The position numbers were made by a program, and so were the translations under genes. The notes beneath the pieces are model-generated. The model was not told the origin of the DNA, searched no databases, and saw only the letters and a program-made list of their open reading frames with translations. 64,000 bases of DNA from positions 620,001 through 684,000 of the forward strand of contig NZ_JAWRCU010000003.1 in the NCBI RefSeq assembly GCF_033542235.1, written 5' to 3'. The stretch's first letter is position 1, and each line of letters starts with the position of its first letter. Positions 25,935-34,232 of the stretch are shown here, in pieces. This DNA is from JAWRCU01 sp033542235. Lineage in GTDB: Bacteria; Pseudomonadota; Alphaproteobacteria; Rhizobiales; Rhizobiaceae.

Positions 25935-25958
25935 AAAAGGGCGGCCCGAAGGCCGCCC
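25935..25958 (-). terminator. Intrinsic terminator of the Bax-inhibitor gene
   Basis: On the minus strand GGGCGGCC-TTCG-GGCCGCCC is a perfect 8-bp stem with a TTCG tetraloop, followed directly by TTTTCATAT. It lies 33 bp past the stop codon of the Bax-inhibitor-type gene. Confidence 0.85.
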
Positions 25959-25990
25959 AGTAATTTCGCTTGGGCCAGTTCGTCCCGCTG

Positions 25991-26737
25991 CTACTGCCGA
26001 TTGTTGCCGAGGAACTGCAGCAGGAACATGAACAGGTTGATGAAGTCGAGATAGAGCCTCAGCGCGCCCATGATCGCCTTGCGGCCGGCCACAAGCACGT
26101 CGTCGCCTTCCCAATACATCTCCTTGATCTTCTGCGTGTCGTAGGCGGTGAGCCCGGAGAACACCAGCACGCCGATCACCGAGATGGCGAACTGCAGGGC
26201 GGAAGACTGCAGGAAGAGGTTGACCAGCGCAGCAATGATGATGCCGAACACGCCCATGATCAGGAACGAGCCCATGGCCGACAGGTCACGGCGCGTCGTA
26301 TAGCCATAAAGCGACAGCGCACCGAAGGCGGCTGCGGTCACGAAGAAGGTCTGGGTGATGCTCTGCGCGGTGTAGACGAGGAAGATCGTCGACAACGACA
26401 GGCCAACAAGCGCCGCATAGACCCAGAAGGTGGTTTGGGCCGCCGAAACGCTCATCGTCTGAATGCGGAAGCTCAGGAAAAAGACCAGCGCCAGCGGCGC
26501 GAAGATCACCACCCAGCGGAAGGCGCTGGCGTAGATGAGCTGGCCGAAGGGAGTGAGCTGGCCGTCCGACACGGCGAAATGGAAAGCGCCCCAGGCGGCA
26601 AGGCCGGTGATAACGAGGCCGAGCGCCATAAGGTTATAAACCTTGAGCATATAGGCGCGCAGGCCATCGTCGATTGCAGCGTCGGTGCGGGCGCCCATGT
26701 TGCCGACGCGGGATTGGTACTGGCGGGGATCAGCCAT
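25991..26737 (-). CDS. ybhL: Bax inhibitor-1/YccA family membrane protein (YbhL)
   Basis: A 248-residue protein with seven hydrophobic helices. LMALGLVITGLAAWGAFH, SLSTIFLVYTAQSITQTFFVTAAAF and the end of the domain with GLTAYDTQKIKEMY are the BI-1/TMBIM signatures; the two Asp of the pH/Ca sensor region lie near the C-terminus. Known family role: membrane Ca/proton leak and stress resistance; in bacteria mostly unknown. A structured leader lies just upstream and a strong terminator follows, so the gene is probably its own transcription unit. Confidence 0.9.
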   Translation of the reverse strand: MADPRQYQSRVGNMGARTDAAIDDGLRAYMLKVYNLMALGLVITGLAAWGAFHFAVSDGQLTPFGQLIYASAFRWVVIFAPLALVFFLSFRIQTMSVSAAQTTFWVYAALVGLSLSTIFLVYTAQSITQTFFVTAAAFGALSLYGYTTRRDLSAMGSFLIMGVFGIIIAALVNLFLQSSALQFAISVIGVLVFSGLTAYDTQKIKEMYWEGDDVLVAGRKAIMGALRLYLDFINLFMFLLQFLGNNRQ

Positions 26738-26744
26738 GGTTTCC

Positions 26745-26810
26745 TCTGTTGCTTCTGCCCCGTCGGGTGTCGGGCAACCTTGCCCAGGCGCCGCTGGCGG
26801 GGCTCCAGCA
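26745..26810 (-). ncRNA. Probable ybhL leader RNA
   Basis: In the 5' untranslated region of the BI-1/YbhL gene, minus strand: an outer GCCCCG/CGGGGC stem (26803-26798 with 26762-26757) encloses a perfect GGGCAA-GG-TTGCCC hairpin (26785-26772) and a GCC-GGC arm next to it. A conserved ybhL leader element has been described upstream of ybhL in Rhizobiales; the location and multi-stem shape fit, but I identify it by position and structure only, not by a covariance-model match. Confidence 0.55.
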
Positions 26811-26914
26811 TGCCTGTGCGCAAATATGATCTTTTCCTACGACAAGAACAAGACCTGTAACGGCGGGAAATGCTCCGTGAGCAGATTAAATCTGCGTCAT
26901 CTGCGCAAGCAAAT

Positions 26915-27020
26915 AGCGAGTGGCCAGTAGCGAATAGCGAGTGGCGAGTAGCGAATAGAAGCTGGAGCGAGCACCGACCAGGTCAGGTCCCTATCCCCCT
27001 ACTCGCTACTCGCCACTCGC
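26915..27020 (+). repeat. Heptamer array forming a palindrome, end of the ABC permease gene
   Basis: The left arm (26915-26958) is six 7-bp units of the type AGCGAGT/GGCGAGT/AGCGAAT. The right arm (26999-27020) is CTACTCGCTACTCGCCACTC in complementary phase. 26937-26958 pairs with the right arm over 22 bp with one mismatch. The right arm ends 5 bp before the permease stop codon at 27026. Same architecture as 9025-9118 and 37508-37623 but with 7-bp rather than 8-bp periods. Confidence 0.8.
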
Positions 27021-27025
27021 GCATC

Positions 27026-29575
27026 CTACAGATTTCGCAACACCGGTGCCGCCTTGTGTCCCAGCACGCGCCACGTCCCGATCAGGCCGATCCCGACGGT
27101 GAAGACGAGCGCTGTGGCAATCGTCGCGACCGCCACTTCCGGCTGGAAGCGGGACGGCAGCGTCATGACGTGGGCGACGACGAACCAGGCTGCGACGCCG
27201 CCGGCAAAGAGCGCGAAGACAGCCGTTGCCAACCCGATCAGCGCATATTCCAGCGAGAATGCGGTAATCAGAGTTCGCCTGGTGGCGCCGAGCGTCTTCA
27301 GAACGACGGCGTCATGGATGCGCGCGCGGTTTCCGGCGGCGAGCGCTCCGGCCAGCACCAGCACGGAAGCGATCAGCGCCACGCTCGCCGCGGCGCGGAT
27401 GGCCGTGCCCAGTTCTGCGACGAGGCGATTGATGATATCGAGCGCATCTTTGACCCGCACGGTCGTGACCGCTGGGAAGGCACGGGTGACCGCATTCAAT
27501 ATGCGTGCCTCGTCGGCCGTCGTGGCGTCCTTCTCCGTCAACGTCGCCAGCCACGAATGCGGCGCGCCGGCGAAAGTATTGGGCGAAAAGATCATCACGA
27601 AGTTGATGCTCATCGATTCCCACTCGACCCGACGGAAATTGGCGATCTTCGCGGTAATGTTGCGGCCGAGCACGTTGACGGTGATGGTATCGCCAATCTT
27701 CAGCCCGATCTGCTGGCCCTCGTCTGCCGAAAATGAGACCAACGGCTCGCCGGAATAATCCTTGGGCCACCAGGCGCCTTGCGTTACTGTCGCATTCTCC
27801 GGGACGGAATCGGCATAGGTGATCCCGCGGTCGCCGTGCAGCACCCAGGCTCCCTCCGGCGGCACGGTGAGCTTGTCGGCAGCGACGCCGTTGATCGCCA
27901 TCACCCTGCCGCGCAGCATGGGCACCTTCGACAGCACGCCGCCCGGCGCTTCGCGGGCGATCAGCTCAGCGAAGGGGTCGATCTCGGCCGCCTGGATATC
28001 GACGAAGAAAAAGTTCGGCGCGCGCTCCGGCAGGCTGCCCGAGATCTGCCGGCGCAGGTCCCCGTCGATCATTGCGAGGGTGACAAGCAAGGTGAGGCCA
28101 AGGCCGAGCGAGAGAACGACGGATGAGGTGAGCGCGCCCGGCCGATGGATGTTGCCGATGGCGAGCCTCAACGCCGTCGATCTGACGCGCGGGCTCTTGC
28201 GGGCCAGCCACTGCACCAGCCAGCTGACCCCGCGCAGCACGATGAAGGCGAAGACCGTCGAGCCCACGAAGATCATGGCGATCCGTTTGTCGTCGGCGAA
28301 CAGTATGGCGAGCGCTGCCAAGGCGCAGACGATCAGCCCGGCAGCCAGAATATAGGCAAGGCGCGGCAGGCCGCGACCTTCGAAGCCCATCTCGCGGAAC
28401 AGCGCTGTGGGCGGCACGTCGCGGGAGCGGCCGAGAGGAAGGATCGCGAAAGCGAGCGTGACGAGGAATCCGAAGAGGGCGGCGATCGCCAGCGCGCCCG
28501 GATAGATCCCTCCTTCGGCCGGCACAGGAACTATCGAGGCCAGAAACGCGCTGGCGGCGAAGGGCATCGCAGCCCCGACGGCGAGACCGATGAGGATACC
28601 AAACGCTGCAATCAGCATGATCTGCACGAGGTAGATGGTAAAGACGAAACCGCCGGACGCGCCGAGGCTCTTGAAGGTGGCGATCACGCCGCGCTTGCCT
28701 TCGAGATAGGCGCGCACGGCATTTGCGACGCCGACGCCGCCGACCACCAGCGCGGTCAGGCCGACCAGGGTCAGGAATTGCGAGAAGCGCTCGATATTGG
28801 CCGAGAGAGCAGGGGCGGCATTGTCGCGTGTGCGCACGCTCCAGCCAGCCTCCGGGAAGCTCGCATCTGCGCCCTCGCGGATTACGGCAAGCTCGCCTGC
28901 GCTAGCTGGTTTGGGCAGCCTGACCTTGTAGGCGCTGGTGTAGAGGCTGCCTGGCTGGACGAGCCCGGTCGCGCGCAGAGCATCGAGCGAGACGAGCAGG
29001 CGCGGCGCGAAGCCGAAACCGTCCGAGGCCGCATCGGGCTCCGTCACGAGCAGGGCGCGCAATTCAAATGTAGCGCTCCCGACCTTTATCCTGTCGCCAA
29101 CCTTCAGGCCGAGGCGCTCGAGCAATATATCGGGCGCGGCTGCGCCGAACACGCCCGCCTTCTCCGCAAAGAGATCGACTGGAGCGAGGGCCGGTGTCGT
29201 CACGAGCGCGCCGTAAAGCGGATAGGCCGCATCGACAGCCTTGACCTCGACCAACGCCTGATCCGAGCCATCGGCAAGACGGGCCATGGATCGCATGGAT
29301 ATGGATTCGGCGACGGTGCCGAGGTCGGAGAGATAGGCTTTCTCGGCGGGCGTTGCCGGGCGCTGGACAAGCTCGAATCGCAGGTCGCCGCCGAGCAGCG
29401 ATTGGCCTTCGTCGGCGACGCCGGCGCTGATTGACTGCGCTACCGAATTGACGCCGCCGATCGCCGCCACGCCAAGGGCGATGCAGGTGAGGAAGATAAG
29501 GAACCCCGATAGGCCGCCGCGCATCTCGCGGAGCGAGAAGCGGATTGCGAGGCGGAATGTGTGGAGCGGCGCCAC
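27026..29575 (-). CDS. ABC transporter permease, FtsX/YbbP type
   Basis: An 849-residue permease with the ten-helix layout of YbbP: an N-terminal helix and large periplasmic domain (MacB-PCD-like, about 45-240), an FtsX domain (helices about 260-380), a central helix pair, a second periplasmic domain (about 480-690) and a C-terminal FtsX domain (about 715-849). The start is GTG at 29575, 3 bp after the ATPase stop. The family is of the type VII/mechanotransmission ABC class, which extracts or moves lipophilic substrates rather than importing nutrients. In E. coli ybbA-ybbP is linked to tesA, exactly as here. Confidence 0.9.
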   Translation of the reverse strand: MAPLHTFRLAIRFSLREMRGGLSGFLIFLTCIALGVAAIGGVNSVAQSISAGVADEGQSLLGGDLRFELVQRPATPAEKAYLSDLGTVAESISMRSMARLADGSDQALVEVKAVDAAYPLYGALVTTPALAPVDLFAEKAGVFGAAAPDILLERLGLKVGDRIKVGSATFELRALLVTEPDAASDGFGFAPRLLVSLDALRATGLVQPGSLYTSAYKVRLPKPASAGELAVIREGADASFPEAGWSVRTRDNAAPALSANIERFSQFLTLVGLTALVVGGVGVANAVRAYLEGKRGVIATFKSLGASGGFVFTIYLVQIMLIAAFGILIGLAVGAAMPFAASAFLASIVPVPAEGGIYPGALAIAALFGFLVTLAFAILPLGRSRDVPPTALFREMGFEGRGLPRLAYILAAGLIVCALAALAILFADDKRIAMIFVGSTVFAFIVLRGVSWLVQWLARKSPRVRSTALRLAIGNIHRPGALTSSVVLSLGLGLTLLVTLAMIDGDLRRQISGSLPERAPNFFFVDIQAAEIDPFAELIAREAPGGVLSKVPMLRGRVMAINGVAADKLTVPPEGAWVLHGDRGITYADSVPENATVTQGAWWPKDYSGEPLVSFSADEGQQIGLKIGDTITVNVLGRNITAKIANFRRVEWESMSINFVMIFSPNTFAGAPHSWLATLTEKDATTADEARILNAVTRAFPAVTTVRVKDALDIINRLVAELGTAIRAAASVALIASVLVLAGALAAGNRARIHDAVVLKTLGATRRTLITAFSLEYALIGLATAVFALFAGGVAAWFVVAHVMTLPSRFQPEVAVATIATALVFTVGIGLIGTWRVLGHKAAPVLRNL

Positions 29576-29578
29576 GGC

Positions 29579-30277
29579 CTACGCCGAAACCGCCTGCAGC
29601 GCCGGCGCGCTCTCGATCCGCCCCGAGCGCATGGCAATTTGCAGGCTGCAGCGCCCGGCGAGCGCGACGTCGTGCGTCACGAGCAACAGCGTCATGCCTC
29701 GCTCCTTGGCCTTGGCGAAGAGCAGGTCGGCAATCTGGCGGCCGGTCGCCTGGTCGAGATTGCCGGTCGGCTCGTCCGCGATCAGGATCGCCGGATCCGG
29801 CGCCAGCGCACGGGCAATCGCCACGCGCTGCTGCTCGCCGCCGGAAAGCTCGCTTGGATAGTGGGTGACCCGGTTGCTGAGCCCCACCGCCTCAAGCTCC
29901 CGCGCGGCCACCGCGAACGGATCCGGATGGCCGGCGAGCTCAAGCGGCACCGCGACGTTCTCGAGCGCGGTCATATTTGGGATCAGGTGAAACGACTGGA
30001 ACACGATGCCGATGTTCCTGCCGCGGAAAGCGGCGATCTGGTCCTCGCTCTTGCCGTTCAACGTCTCTCCGGCAACGCTGACCGTGCCCGCGTCGACCCG
30101 TTCCAGCCCCGCGACGACCATCAGCAGCGTCGATTTCCCGGAGCCCGACGGTCCGACTATTCCGGTCGCCTCGCCCTTTTCGACGTCAAGGCTGACGCCC
30201 TTCAGCACATGAACCGCCGAGGCGCCTTCGCCCAGCGTCAGCGACACGTCCTTCAACTGAATGACGGGTTCTGTCAC
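29579..30277 (-). CDS. ABC transporter ATP-binding protein, YbbA/LolD-like
   Basis: A 232-residue ATPase: Walker A GPSGSGKSTLL (about 43-53), Q-loop VFQSFHLIPNMTALENV, signature LSGGEQQRVAIARAL and Walker B AILIADEPTGNLD. It belongs to the LolD/MacB/YbbA subgroup that pairs with FtsX-type permeases, and its partner follows 3 bp downstream. The start is GTG at 30277. It is divergent from the esterase gene with 62 bp between, so the promoters overlap. Confidence 0.92.
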   Translation of the reverse strand: MTEPVIQLKDVSLTLGEGASAVHVLKGVSLDVEKGEATGIVGPSGSGKSTLLMVVAGLERVDAGTVSVAGETLNGKSEDQIAAFRGRNIGIVFQSFHLIPNMTALENVAVPLELAGHPDPFAVAARELEAVGLSNRVTHYPSELSGGEQQRVAIARALAPDPAILIADEPTGNLDQATGRQIADLLFAKAKERGMTLLLVTHDVALAGRCSLQIAMRSGRIESAPALQAVSA

Positions 30278-30339
30278 AAATCGGGCCCTATATTGACGTG
30301 AGACACTGCGAGTGGTCAGTCAAATATGGGTTGGCGTCC

Positions 30340-30981
30340 ATGGCTTTCAAATTCACGCTGCGCGTTTTCCTGTCGGCTGCTTTCCTGTTCCTTTCAGGCA
30401 TGATGGCCTTCGCCGAGCCCTATCGCATCGTCGGCTTCGGCGACAGCCTGATGGCCGGCTTCGGCCTCGGTCCGGGGGAGGGCTTTACGGAAAAGCTGCA
30501 GGCGGCGCTTAAGTCGAAGGGGATAAATGCCGAAGTGGCGAATGCGGGTGTTTCGGGCGACACGAGCAGCGGCGGGTTGTCGAGGCTCGACTGGTCTGTT
30601 CCGGACGGCACTCAGCTCGTCATCCTCGAACTTGGCGCCAACGATATGTTGCGCGGCACCGCACCCGAGATTGTCAGGAAGAACCTCGACGCGATGATCG
30701 CCAGGCTCAAGGCGCGCAAGATTCCGGTGTTGCTCGTCGGCATGCTTGCAGCCCCCAATCTCGGGGCCGGTTACAGCGCCGCCTTCAACTCGATCTATCC
30801 TGATCTCGCTGAAAAATACGGGATTCCGCTCTACCCGTTCTTTCTCGAAGGGGTCGCAGCCGACTCGCGATATCTGCAGGCGGACGGCTTGCATCCCAAC
30901 GCAAGGGGTGTCGACCGTATCGTCGAAAACATCTTGCCATCAGTCGAGAAGTTGATCGCGGCAAAGCCCGACAATTCCTGA
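30340..30981 (+). CDS. tesA: TesA-type GDSL arylesterase / lysophospholipase
   Basis: A 213-residue exported SGNH hydrolase. The signal peptide is about 1-24 (ending MMAFAEP). Block I GFGDSLMAGFGL holds the nucleophile Ser, block II GVSGDTSSGGLSRLDW the Gly, block III LGANDMLRG the Asn and block V DGLHPNARG the Asp-His pair, so the catalytic set is complete. E. coli TesA is a periplasmic thioesterase/lysophospholipase. The start at 30340 (MAFKFTLR) fits the signal peptide; an upstream GTG at 30298 does not. The divergent YbbA/YbbP transporter is its classical neighbour. Confidence 0.9.
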   Translation: MAFKFTLRVFLSAAFLFLSGMMAFAEPYRIVGFGDSLMAGFGLGPGEGFTEKLQAALKSKGINAEVANAGVSGDTSSGGLSRLDWSVPDGTQLVILELGANDMLRGTAPEIVRKNLDAMIARLKARKIPVLLVGMLAAPNLGAGYSAAFNSIYPDLAEKYGIPLYPFFLEGVAADSRYLQADGLHPNARGVDRIVENILPSVEKLIAAKPDNS

Positions 30982-31093
30982 TTCATTCTCTATCGCCACG
31001 ACCAGGTCCCCATGCTAGCGCATCGGGCCGAAAAGAATGCTCACGCGGCGCGTGACGATCGATCATGCGCCGCCAGCCGATCGAAAAGGTTTC

Positions 31094-31594
31094 ATGACGG
31101 TCATGGGTGATTTCCCCGTCGATATCGCTGTGCTGGCGTCCGCACAGCACGAACGGCTGCTCACGCTGAACAACGAGCACGCCGCGGAACTATCCTGGCT
31201 GGAGGCGGACGAATTTCGCCAGCTCGTCGCAGAAGCGTTCCTGGCACGCACGATCGGCGATTGCGACGCGTTCCTGATCGCCTTCGACCAGGGTGCGGAC
31301 TACTGGAGCCCCAATTACCAATGGTTCCGCAGCCGCTATCCGCGCTTCGTCTACGTCGACCGTGTCGTCGTGGCGCCTGCCGCGCGGGGCCGCGGGCTGG
31401 CGAGGCGGCTTTATGAGCATCTGTTCGAAAAGGCCCGCGCCGCGGGTCATTCGCTGGTGACTTGCGAGGTGAACGCCGAGCCGCCGAACCCAGCCTCGGA
31501 CGCGTTTCACGCCGCGCTCGGTTTCGACCCGGTGGGGAGCGCCGCCATCGACGGCGGCAAGAAGACCGTCCGCTATTTCGTCCGCAAGCTGTGA
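31094..31594 (+). CDS. GNAT-family N-acetyltransferase
   Basis: A 166-residue GNAT protein. FVYVDRVVVAPAARGRGLARRLYEHLF contains the acetyl-CoA loop, and VTCEVNAEPPNPASDAFHAALGF is the characteristic second half. Residues such as LLTLNNEHAAELSWLEADEFRQLV at the start match a conserved bacterial subgroup of unknown substrate. The start at 31094 has AAAGG five bases upstream; 31103 is an alternative. The frame is open from 31037, but that part overlaps a GCATCGGGCCGAAAAG repeat fragment at about 31020. Confidence 0.85.
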   Translation: MTVMGDFPVDIAVLASAQHERLLTLNNEHAAELSWLEADEFRQLVAEAFLARTIGDCDAFLIAFDQGADYWSPNYQWFRSRYPRFVYVDRVVVAPAARGRGLARRLYEHLFEKARAAGHSLVTCEVNAEPPNPASDAFHAALGFDPVGSAAIDGGKKTVRYFVRKL

Positions 31595-31737
31595 GCCGGG
31601 TGGCCCACCGCCAAAGCGGTCGGTAAAGCACTCTGTCCAGATTTTTTTGCGGGCATTCGAGATGATTCGGCAATGACTTGTTAACTATCTCGGCGTCTTG
31701 TGGTCGGAACCAATCTCGTTTGCCGCGGTTTGCCTAC

Positions 31738-32055
31738 ATGATTTCGCTCAGCACATTTGGCAGGTTTCTCGGGTGGGCCGCTATCCTGGCTGTCTGGGGT
31801 GCCGCCACGCTCACCAGCAGTGCCGCTCCGGCTCGACCGGAGACGGTCACGCAGCACAAGCGGGTGATGCAAGACGAAAGCCGCACTCCCCGAAAGTCCC
31901 GGTCCGATGCAGAGCAGCGATTTGACGGCTCCTTTTACGGGGTCGATCCGATTGTGACGGGGCCAGTGAGCGCCGCCTTCAAGGAACGGCAGAGGAGGGC
32001 GCATTGCGCCGAGGCGGTGTGGCCAAACATTCCGGCCACTTGCTACCCGGATTGA
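31738..32055 (+). CDS. Small secreted protein with a C-x(11)-C tail, hypothetical
   Basis: A 105-residue protein with an N-terminal hydrophobic segment (FLGWAAILAVWGAATLTSSA, about 9-28) acting as signal peptide, a basic linker, then GSFYGVDPIVTGPVSAAFKERQRR and a C-terminal CAEAVWPNIPATCYPD. Paired Cys around a WPxIP motif is a recurring ending of small exported alphaproteobacterial proteins, with no known function. The start at 31738 (MISLSTF) is chosen from the signal peptide. It converges on the M3 peptidase with 1 bp between. Confidence 0.7.
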   Translation: MISLSTFGRFLGWAAILAVWGAATLTSSAAPARPETVTQHKRVMQDESRTPRKSRSDAEQRFDGSFYGVDPIVTGPVSAAFKERQRRAHCAEAVWPNIPATCYPD

Positions 32056-32056
32056 G

Positions 32057-34114
32057 CTATCCCAATCCCCGCTTCGCCATCATTGCATCGGCGGTCGGCA
32101 TCTTGCCGCGGAACGCCATGTACAGGGCTTCCGGATCCTGCGAGCCGCCGGCGGCGTAGATGTGCTTCTTCAGCCTGGCGGCGAGTTCGGGGTTGAAAGC
32201 GTCGCCCGTCTCCTCGAAGGCCGCGAAAGCATCGGCGTCGAGCACTTCCGACCACATGTAGGAATAGTAGCCGGCCGAATAGCTGTCGCCGGCGAAAACG
32301 TGGCCGAAATGCGGGGTGCGGTGCCGCATGGGGATCGCCGCGGGCATGCCGAGCTTTTCCAGCGTTTCGGCCTCGAAGGCGAGCGGCTCGGCCGGCGCAT
32401 TGGCCTGTGCATGATACGCCATGTCGACCAGCGCCGAGGCGGTGAACTCGACAGTGGCGAAGCCGGCGTCGAAGGTTCGGGCGGCGAGCATCTTGTCGAT
32501 CAATGCCTTCGGCATGGGCTCGCCGGTCTTGTGGTGCAGCGCGTGCTTCGCAATCACTTCGGGGACCGTCAGCCAATGCTCGTAGAGTTGCGAAGGCAGC
32601 TCGACGAAATCGCGACTGACGGAGGTGCCCGACACTGACGGCCATGTGACTTCGGAGAGCATGCCGTGCAAGGCGTGTCCGAATTCGTGGAACAGGGTCT
32701 TCGCCTCGTCCAGCGACAGCAAGGCCGGCTGGCCGGCGCCCGGTTTGGCGAAATTCATGATGTTGTAGATCACCGGCCGCGCGCCCTTGCCGAGCCGATA
32801 GGCCGAGTCGAGCGCACTCATCCAGGCGCCCGAGCGCTTGGAAGGCCGCGCGAAATAGTCAGCGAGAAAGGTGGCGCGGTGGGTTCCGTCAGGGTCGAGC
32901 ACCTCGAAGACGCGCACGTCGGGATGCCAGGCGGCGATGCCGGACTTTTCCTCGAAGCGCACGCCGAACAGCCGCGTCGCGACGTCGAAGCAGGCCGCTA
33001 TGACACGCTCGAGCTGCAGAAAGGGCTTCAGCTCCGCCTCGTCAAAGGCGAATTTCGCCTGGCGCAGCTTCTCCTGGAAATAGCGCCAGTCCCAACCGGC
33101 GATCGGATCGTTCTGGCCGGCTTTGGCAGCGATCCGCTGCATCTCGGCCTGGTCCTGCGCGGCCTTCTCCCGGGCGCGCTGCCAGACCGGGTCGAGCAGG
33201 CCAAAGACGGCGGCCGGCGTCTTCGCCATGGTGTCGTCGAGCTTCAACGCCGCGTAGCTGTCATAGCCAAGCAATTTCGCTTTCTCGGCGCGCAGCGCCA
33301 GCGTCCTCGCCACGACCTCCCGGTTGTCGGTCGGCCCGCCATTCTCGCCGCGGCCGATGAAGGCACGGAAGGCGATCTCGCGCAGGTCGCGCCGATCGGA
33401 GAAGGTGGTGAACGGCTCATAGATCGAGCGCGACAGCGTCACCGCGTAGCGCCCCTTCTCGCCCCGCGCCTCCGCGGCCTCGGCCATCGCGCCTTTCAGG
33501 AAATCCGGCAGGCCGGCGACATCCTTCTCGTCGAGGAAGAGCGCCCAGTTCTTCTCGTTGGCGAGCACGTTCTGCCCGAAGCGCGCGCCGAGCGAGGCGA
33601 GCTCTTCGTTGATCGTGGCGAGCCGCGCCTTGCCTTGTTCGTCGAGCTTCGCGCCGGAGCGGACGAAGTTTCTCCAGGTGAGCTCCAGCACGCGCAGCGT
33701 CTCGGAATCAAGGGCGAGCGTGCCGCGCTTTTCATAGAGACCGTCGATCCGGGCGAACAGCGCCGGGTTCATGGCGATCGCGGAATAGTGCCTCGCCATC
33801 TTCGGTGCGATCTCGCGCTCCACCTCCTGGATCAGATCGTTGGTATGGGCACCGGCCCGCAGCCAGAAGATCGATGAGACATGGCTCAGCGCTTCGCCGG
33901 AAAGCTCGAGCGGCACGAGCGTGTTTTGAAGCGTGGGCGCTTCCGTATTGCCGGCGATCGCCGCAATTTCCTGCGCGTGAGCGGCTAGGGCGGCGTCAAA
34001 CACGGGCCGAAACTGATCCTCGGAAAACTGCGCAAAGTCGGGCAGGCCAAGCGCTCCGGTCCAGTGGGTGAGGGGATGTCGGGAAAGGTCGATTGCGGCG
34101 GCGTTCTCGGTCAT
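32057..34114 (-). CDS. M3 family metallopeptidase (oligopeptidase A / dipeptidyl carboxypeptidase)
   Basis: A 685-residue zinc peptidase. The zinc site is HEFGH at 476-480 in KTLFHEFGHALHGML, and the third ligand Glu lies about 25 residues later in VELPSQLYEHW. The length and the opening LTHWTGALGLPDFAQFSEDQFRPVFDAAL match the OpdA/Dcp group, cytosolic enzymes that finish degradation of short peptides including cleaved signal peptides. The start at 34114 is preferred because the residues between it and 34186 are not family-like. Confidence 0.93.
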   Translation of the reverse strand: MTENAAAIDLSRHPLTHWTGALGLPDFAQFSEDQFRPVFDAALAAHAQEIAAIAGNTEAPTLQNTLVPLELSGEALSHVSSIFWLRAGAHTNDLIQEVEREIAPKMARHYSAIAMNPALFARIDGLYEKRGTLALDSETLRVLELTWRNFVRSGAKLDEQGKARLATINEELASLGARFGQNVLANEKNWALFLDEKDVAGLPDFLKGAMAEAAEARGEKGRYAVTLSRSIYEPFTTFSDRRDLREIAFRAFIGRGENGGPTDNREVVARTLALRAEKAKLLGYDSYAALKLDDTMAKTPAAVFGLLDPVWQRAREKAAQDQAEMQRIAAKAGQNDPIAGWDWRYFQEKLRQAKFAFDEAELKPFLQLERVIAACFDVATRLFGVRFEEKSGIAAWHPDVRVFEVLDPDGTHRATFLADYFARPSKRSGAWMSALDSAYRLGKGARPVIYNIMNFAKPGAGQPALLSLDEAKTLFHEFGHALHGMLSEVTWPSVSGTSVSRDFVELPSQLYEHWLTVPEVIAKHALHHKTGEPMPKALIDKMLAARTFDAGFATVEFTASALVDMAYHAQANAPAEPLAFEAETLEKLGMPAAIPMRHRTPHFGHVFAGDSYSAGYYSYMWSEVLDADAFAAFEETGDAFNPELAARLKKHIYAAGGSQDPEALYMAFRGKMPTADAMMAKRGLG

Positions 34115-34232
34115 CAGAACTTCGGATCGTTGGCGGGAGCGGCGGATCGATCCACGGCATGTAGGCCGATGCGACCCCGGCCGCAACCATCTTGGGGAAT
34201 CCGGCCGCCAAGATGATCGGTCATGACACCAG

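Noticed and set aside
28145..29434. Plus-strand 429-codon open frame opposite the ABC permease
   Set aside because: Shadow of the permease; low-complexity Glu/Arg/Gly sequence without motif or ribosome-binding site.
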